Of a stretch of DNA of 64,000 bases, positions 58,431-64,000 are shown in pieces. Origin of the DNA: Sphagnum compactum. Lineage: Eukaryota > Bryophyta > Sphagnopsida > Sphagnales. A program made the translations under genes and the position numbers. The stretch is taken from assembly GCA_965153455.1 (NCBI GenBank), contig OZ234495.1, forward strand, positions 25,044,875-25,108,874, written 5' to 3'. Each line of letters opens with the position of its first letter. Positions within the stretch are counted from its first letter, which is position 1. A model generated the notes under the pieces. It was not told the origin of the DNA. It saw only the letters and a list, made by a program, of their open reading frames with translations, and searched no databases.

Positions 58431-59588
58431 ATGGAATATGTAACTAGCAAAGGTTTGGGTGTCCACTCTGCTGTTGAGGTTTTCAAATCTGCTGTGTCCT
58501 CCCACTTGCTTTCTTTCAACACTCACAATTCTGCAATGTTGAATACGTACCACCACCAACACAACATTGGACTGGTGCTCACCCAAGCTTTGGATCTTTC
58601 AAGTTTAAGGTCAAGAAGAAAGTTGTATAAAAAGTGGGGAGTTTCAAAACAATCAAGACCTCATGTGAAGGCAGCTGCTACAGACGAGCTAGGATCCGCA
58701 GCAGCAGCTGTGAGGGAAGAAGAATCTCGATCAGGAGAGGATATGTTCAAAGCCCTAGATGCTGCAGTATCAGCAAAGGATGCTGAAGGAGTGAAGGTGG
58801 CCCTTGACAAGCTTCGTGAATTAGGTCAAACCAAGTTATGGAGCTCCATCCCTAACATAACCCGGCGCAACACATTCATCAGAGAGCTGACAACCATGGG
58901 AATCAAAAATGCAGAGGAGCTGGCAATCCCTAGTGTGAGGAATGATGCAGCATTTCTTGGAACTGTAGTTGGAGTGACAAGTGTTGTTGCTGTTGTAGCA
59001 GGACAGCTTCCTGGTGACTGGGGTTTCTTCGTACCCTATCTCGTTGGTTCTCTTTCTTTAGTTGTTCTAGCAGTTGGGTCTGTTGCACCAGGGCTTTTTC
59101 AAGTTGCAATCAATAGCTTTTCAGGTCTTTTCTCTGACTACCAAGAACGAACTCTGTGCCATGAAGCTGCACATTTCTTAACTGCTTACTTAGTGGGTGT
59201 TCCGATTGTGGGCTATAGTGTAGATCTAGGCAAAGAGCATGTGAACCTTGTGGATGAAGCTTTACAAAAGAGGATATACAGTGCGGGGGGTCTTGATTCA
59301 GCTCTTCTCGATCAATTGGCAGTTGTTTCAATGGCGGGTCTCGCAGCTGAGGGTTTGAAGTATGACAAAGCTATGGGACAATCTGCAGACTTATTTTCTC
59401 TGCAGAGATTGCTGAATCGAAGTAAACCACCTTTGAGTAGTCAGCAGCAGCAGAATCTGACACGTTGGGCTGTTTTGTATGCGGGCTCCTTGTTGAAGAC
59501 TAACACCAAAGCTTATGATGCACTTCAAGTTGCCATGTCAAAGGCTCTTTCTGTCAGTGACTGCATCAAAGCCATTGAACAAGCATAA
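58431..59588 (+). CDS. Plastid-type membrane protein with HEAAH motif (FtsH-like protease domain, no AAA domain)
   Basis: Intronless gene of 385 aa. The start is the ATG at 58431, since the frame upstream offers only GTG. The N-terminus (about 80 residues, Ser/His/Arg-rich) looks like a chloroplast transit peptide. A helical Glu/Ala-rich region follows (GEDMFKALDAAVSAKDAEGV), then RRNTFIRELTTMGIKNAEEL. Two membrane segments lie at about 173-191 and 199-220, then CHEAAHFLTAYLVGVPIVGY with the HExxH-type zinc motif at 244-248. The C-terminus (GLDSALLDQLAVVSMAGLAA, EGLKYDKAMGQSADL) matches a plant group of FtsH-protease-like proteins that lack the ATPase domain, related to VIRESCENT3 of Arabidopsis. 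Whether it is an active protease is unknown. The gene looks intact. Confidence 0.88.
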   Translation: MEYVTSKGLGVHSAVEVFKSAVSSHLLSFNTHNSAMLNTYHHQHNIGLVLTQALDLSSLRSRRKLYKKWGVSKQSRPHVKAAATDELGSAAAAVREEESRSGEDMFKALDAAVSAKDAEGVKVALDKLRELGQTKLWSSIPNITRRNTFIRELTTMGIKNAEELAIPSVRNDAAFLGTVVGVTSVVAVVAGQLPGDWGFFVPYLVGSLSLVVLAVGSVAPGLFQVAINSFSGLFSDYQERTLCHEAAHFLTAYLVGVPIVGYSVDLGKEHVNLVDEALQKRIYSAGGLDSALLDQLAVVSMAGLAAEGLKYDKAMGQSADLFSLQRLLNRSKPPLSSQQQQNLTRWAVLYAGSLLKTNTKAYDALQVAMSKALSVSDCIKAIEQA

Positions 59589-60746
59589 CTAGTTGTAACA
59601 TCATTTTATCCAGCTTGCTAGTTATGGAAATCTTTGATCTCCTCCATATTTGCTTTGCTCAGTTTGCATCACTAAAATCTCTGATGTGTTCATTGAGCAC
59701 TATTGATCAATGATCAGCAGAATTTATGCCCACAGTGGACATTATAAAAGTTACATTCCTTCTCCTCTCTCTCTGTCCTTTTTTCATGAGTGGCTAGCAA
59801 GCTTGACTCTTGGTCTAGGTTGAATCTCTCATTGCATGTTGTGAAGTTTTGGCTTGCATTCTGTATTTACTGTAAACTCAGATTCCCACTGTTTATGGGT
59901 TACTACAGTTGGGAGCATGAAAGATGAGACTTCAGAGACACACCTTGGGGATGAACAAGCATTTTTAGGGTGAAATTTCACTAGATGCGAACTTTTGGAA
60001 AGTCTAGAAAAAAGGAAGTGATTTTTGACATTGTCTATTGGCAGATTTGCTTCCCCCCTTTCCCCCTTGGCAATCTCACCAGACATTTATATCAATTTGC
60101 AGTAGGGTATCAACAATATAGAAGGATTCTTAGATTTTTTCCTGACTTAGTTGTAGCCAGATTTCTGGGGAAAATCAATCATTGTCACCCTAGCACTATT
60201 CTAAAATCCTTTCAAAAAAACACTCAGATAAACCCTCAAACATGAAAAAGTTGGAACTATGTTTATACTGAATTGAGAGGTAATGAATGAATGATTCAAA
60301 GAAGTGGAATGTGGTTAGAGGGTTTATTGCATCTCAAAAAAATGTGAGAACCACCCACTGTGCTCGTCAAGAAGAACATTTGAAGAAGAGGAAGTGAAAG
60401 GACCCTCTGTACTGGTTCTAGAGTTGGCTGGTGCAGGTGAACCCATTAGCAGGGGACATGAAAGGATTTCACCATTTGTCTCCAATGGGGTACTAAGGTG
60501 CAGCCTTTGGCAGATACCAAGGGGTTTAAACTAACTGGCCACCCTTCACAACTTCTCCCTCTCTTCACTGCACATGGTAAACTAGGCTTCCCAGGACCTT
60601 CATCTGAGTTCTCAATTGCAGGGGCTTCTTGTGAGAAATCCAGGGACTGATTAAGTTAATTACAGCCATGATAATGAGGAAAAACCCAAGACTTGTATAG
60701 ACTTCATTTCAGCAACCAGCTGCTGCTGCAAAGAGAAACTTGTCAT
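59589..60746. other. 3' flank of the HEAAH-protein gene
   Basis: Probable 3' UTR followed by intergenic DNA of moderate GC content. Short frames on both strands carry no recognisable motif. Confidence 0.45.
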
Positions 60747-61109
60747 ATGGCAGCTGCATACTATCCTCGATCCCATTCAGAATTTACCAGTCCATGCCGA
60801 GGAAGACCCAGAAAAGCTTATGCAGAAACTGTCCATTGTCAACTGATCAATCTTGGCCTAAGACCATACTCTGCTGTAATAGGAGTTGATCGACGCAAGA
60901 GAGGTATACTCTGCTCTAAATGTTCTGAGTTTTGCAACAACAACATTGCAGCGAGGATGTGGGAAGTGAAAAAAGATGTAAAAGTTTCAGCTGCAGCATC
61001 TCATGGTACATGCACAATTACACTTCCCACAAGGCTACCAGCACAATATGCATCAAGTAAAAGCAGCAGGAGCAGTAGCAACCAACTTATGATTAACCGT
61101 CAACTCTGA
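60747..61109 (+). CDS. Hypothetical 120-aa open reading frame
   Basis: An ATG frame begins MAAAYYPRSHSEFTSPCRGR and contains a basic stretch (GVDRRKRGILCSKCSEFC) with a Cys-x2-Cys-x3-Cys spacing, ending Ser/Arg-rich. No family was recognised and no introns are evident. It may be a small lineage-specific gene, part of a transcript, or chance. Length and composition are only mildly better than background. Confidence 0.22.
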   Translation: MAAAYYPRSHSEFTSPCRGRPRKAYAETVHCQLINLGLRPYSAVIGVDRRKRGILCSKCSEFCNNNIAARMWEVKKDVKVSAAASHGTCTITLPTRLPAQYASSKSSRSSSNQLMINRQL

Positions 61110-61429
61110 GGTGGTGCAGGATTCGGCAGTGTTGATGTAGACAGACTCCATAATTGACAAGTCCCTGGTATGGCATCATCAACATTGACTGATCAGATGC
61201 TGGTGATCATACTGGGAAATTCTCCTTCCACATTGGCGCCCCAGGACAAGAAGATGAGTTGCAAAGCAACCTCTAGGACTTGACTTTTTGCAATGAACTA
61301 GTAATGCTTTCTCTCTGTCTCTCTGTCTCTTTCCTCCTTTCCCTTTCTTATTGCTCTATGCATCATCTTCCCTTTGCCTCAAACTTCTCCTTGAAATGAC
61401 ACTGATGTTTTGTTGATCTTTGTAAATGC

Positions 61430-62060
61430 AATTGACATTGTCTTGTTTTTTATGTTTGCAACTTCTTGTTCATTTTTGCAAATGCAAAGGACATTGTATT
61501 GTTGTTCCTCTAATTTGCAAATGCAAATGGCATTGTCCTTGTTGATTTTTGCAAATGCAAAGGAGATTGTATTGTTGTTCCTCTAATTTGCAAATGACTT
61601 GTCCTTGTTGTTGATCTTTGCAACTTGTTGATTTTTGCAAATGCAAATGGGAATGACATTGCAAATCACATTGTAACATTGTCCTTGTTGATCTTTGCAA
61701 ATGCAAACAATGTTGTCCTTGTTGTTGATCTTTGTAACTTGTTGGTGATTGTTACAAATGGAAATGACATTGTCCTTGTTGTGGATCTTTGCAACTTGTT
61801 TTTAATCTTTTGCAAATGCAAATAATGTTGCCCCTATTGTTGATCTTTGTAACTTCTTGGTGATTGTTACAAATGCAAATGGCATTGTCCTTGTTGTGGA
61901 ACTTTGCAACTTGTTTTAATCTTTTGCAAATGCAAATGTTGTTGTCCTTTTTCATCTTTGCAACTTGTAGTTGGTTGTTGCAAATGCAAATAATGTTGTC
62001 CTTGTTGTCGATCTCTGAAAATTTCAAATGACATTGTCAATGTTGATATTTGCAAATATA
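61430..62060 (+). repeat. GCAAATGCAAA minisatellite
   Basis: At least nine irregular copies, 35-60 bp long, combine three modules: TTTGCAAATGCAAA, GACATTGTCCTTGTTG and GATCTTTGCAACTTGTT. Modules appear in varying order and number, as if the array grew by unequal exchange of sub-units. Read on the minus strand it gives Ile/Cys-rich frames (ICICN...), which are a by-product of the repeat. Confidence 0.85.
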
Positions 62061-63485
62061 GAATGCTTGTTGGTAGACTTCCAAGCTTCCCCATATGAAA
62101 GAGTTATGGTTTGTAATTTGTTTTCTTTTTCCTTGTTTGATTCCACTACATTTTTTTGCATGTAAAGATGGCCACCCAATTTAATTATGAATTCCTGCAT
62201 GATACTCAAAAATCAAGTTGTTTGTTGTTGAAAAACAAAAAAGTTTGGTTTCTTTGTAGAGCAAGTCTTTTTGCAAATGCATTGAGGATTTTATTTTCAT
62301 TTAAAAAAAATTTATTGATAAAAGGATAAAAATCTATACATGTAGCCCATCAACCTTTTGGAAGGGTTTTTCTACAGCATAATACAATACCTATCATCAT
62401 CAAGGCTCTCCTGTTTCTTTATTCCTAAAATGGTCTATTGCAATAACAAAAATAACAATCATGGTGTGTGCTAGGGTAGTGTATGCTAATCTACCATTAT
62501 TTGGGTTTACCCTCAGGGTATATAGATGAAGAAAGGATACCCTTCCATTTCCAGCCAAATTCTTAGAATAATGTTCAGCAACACTCCAACCACTTGTCCA
62601 ACTAAGTTATTGAGGCTAGACTTATGGGTGAAAATTTGGAAATTTTGTACCTAAAATAAAAGGAATACTTTGTTGCAAATTCTTTTCTTTTCCTCTCACA
62701 AATTTTTTGAGAAAAAGAAAAAATTTGGGGAAAATTTCAACATATTTGAATATATATATATATTGGGAGCAGTTCTTTTCCCAGTTTGAACAGTTTTATA
62801 CAAATGTGTCACCAATTACTGCTAAATCTTTTTGGGATGATAAAAAAACTTCAATTCTTACTTTTCTTTTTCTTTTAATGGTAGGATTTGACCAATCTAA
62901 GAGACATAAAGAAAATTGGATTCAAATCATTTGATCTTGACATTTTGAACTTGCCTTTTGAGGGTTATTCACCACACATTCAAATCTTGCATGAGTTTAA
63001 ATTTCAAATTTAGCAAGCCCACCTTTGCTCAGTATGTGACCCTGCAAATTGAAATTGGATGAAGAAAAGTTAAAACATGCCAGTTTGGCTCAGCAACATG
63101 GTTTTGGCCTAGCATTTTTTCACAGTTTTCTGAGGATCGTAAAAGGCACAGCATAGTCTCACACCTGTCAGAGAAGTGTAGTAAATATGAGCTGACTGAT
63201 ATTCCCTATTTGTGATTGGCCAATCATAATGATTGGTCCAGGTGGTTTGCTATTAGTAGTCTCCCACCTATTTGCAGTCCCAGTCTTAGCTTTATCGGTG
63301 GGGTTGGGAAATTCATTGATCACCTTGATCATTATAGATACTACTAAATCACTCCCATCTTCTTCTTTTTGTATAAAATTTAATGGTGTCCTTGAAAACA
63401 TTCATGTAAAAATTGTTTTATGTGAGCTGTATTCTATACCATGTCTCCCAAAATAGAACTGCAACTCCTCTCCAATGTATCTAAA
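62061..63485. other. AT-rich intergenic DNA, no gene seen
   Basis: Short frames only. An (AT)n tract lies near 62751-62763. No domain was recognised. Confidence 0.5.
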
Positions 63486-63876
63486 GGTGCATTCACACTT
63501 GGTGTTAGGGACTCTAGTGTTGAGCCCCTTAACACCATGATAGTCATAAAGGACTTACACTTCCCATAAACATTTCATATTAATCTAACATTCACTTAAC
63601 ATTAAGCTATTGCCCATTTAACATTGGGTACCACCTAGGATGCCACCTAGATTTTCATTTAATACTGACTTAACATTAAGTGTGAATGCACCATTAGGGA
63701 CTCTAGTGTTGAGTCACCTATCACCGTGCTAGTCATTTAGGACTTACACCTACTCACCATGAACATTTTATGTTAAGCTAACATTCACTTAATTTTTAGG
63801 TATCGCCCCATTTAACATTGGGTGCCACCTAGGATGCCACCTAGATTTTCATTTTAACATCAAGTGTGAATGCACC
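63486..63876. mobile_element. MITE-like element with an internal 189-bp tandem duplication
   Basis: The outer ends are inverted repeats of about 23 bp: GGTGCATTCACACTTGGTGT at 63486 and the reverse complement of ATCAAGTGTGAATGCACC ending at 63876. Inside, about 189 bp are repeated in tandem (AGGGACTCTAGTGTTGAG at 63507 and 63696), and a copy of the right terminus (AAGTGTGAATGCACC) lies at the internal junction near 63692. No coding capacity. No convincing target site duplication was seen. Confidence 0.75.
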
Positions 63877-64000
63877 ATTACAAGTGAACTAGCATTTAGA
63901 TGGACATCTTGTTATCAATTCTCAAGTTAGATGGCCGCATTCAAGGGAGCTGAAGGTACCAGTTGATAAGGTGCTGCTGGGGGTTCACCCTGACCTTCAT

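Noticed and set aside
61430-62060. Possible CRISPR-like array
   Set aside because: The units are irregular and contiguous, without uniform spacers, in a plant nuclear setting. It is a minisatellite.

Overview
The window is nuclear DNA of a land plant. The genes have GT-AG introns, plastid-targeted protein families are present, and telo-box motifs (AAACCCTAA) flank genes. Intergenic DNA is AT-rich and full of decayed LTR, hAT and CACTA-type elements. The gene spacing, about one gene per 13-16 kb, and the Ser/Gly-rich protein style suggest a moss or another seed-free plant. That is an impression; nothing here identifies a species.

Layout. Positions 1-11.4 kb hold a wrecked Ty3/gypsy retrotransposon on the minus strand (gag, protease, RT, RNase H, integrase, then a long extra ORF region). 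It is flanked on the left by a second, oppositely oriented gag fragment of the same family, so the gag copies form a 1.35 kb inverted repeat. 11.4-15.8 kb is AT-rich DNA and the downstream flank of the first gene. 15.8-27.7 kb is the main gene cluster, all on the minus strand: RAD51B (10 exons, complete, 362 aa), a possible unrecognised gene, and a three-exon DnaJ/DUF3444 protein (781 aa) with a CpG-rich upstream region. 27.7-41.8 kb is gene-poor, with diverged direct repeats, a 126-bp duplication, homopolymers and purine-rich minisatellites. 41.9-46.5 kb is a plus-strand CPBP (CAAX-protease-like) membrane protein gene with about ten exons; one intron carries a minisatellite. 46.5-57.2 kb is repeat DNA with a hAT transposase pseudogene split by a CACTA-like insertion, a near-perfect 58-bp-arm palindrome and two tRNA-like hairpins. 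58.4-59.6 kb is an intronless plus-strand gene for a plastid-type membrane protein with an HEAAH motif. 61.4-63.9 kb holds a minisatellite and a tandemly duplicated MITE-like element.

The genes are ordinary housekeeping loci (recombination repair, chaperone, membrane proteases) and do not form an operon-like system. The least explained items are the long coiled-coil ORF region downstream of the integrase, the candidate gene that starts 136 bp after the DnaJ stop codon, and the palindrome inside the CACTA-like insertion. Exon structures were worked out by hand from splice signals, reading phase and remembered family similarity; no database or transcript evidence was available.
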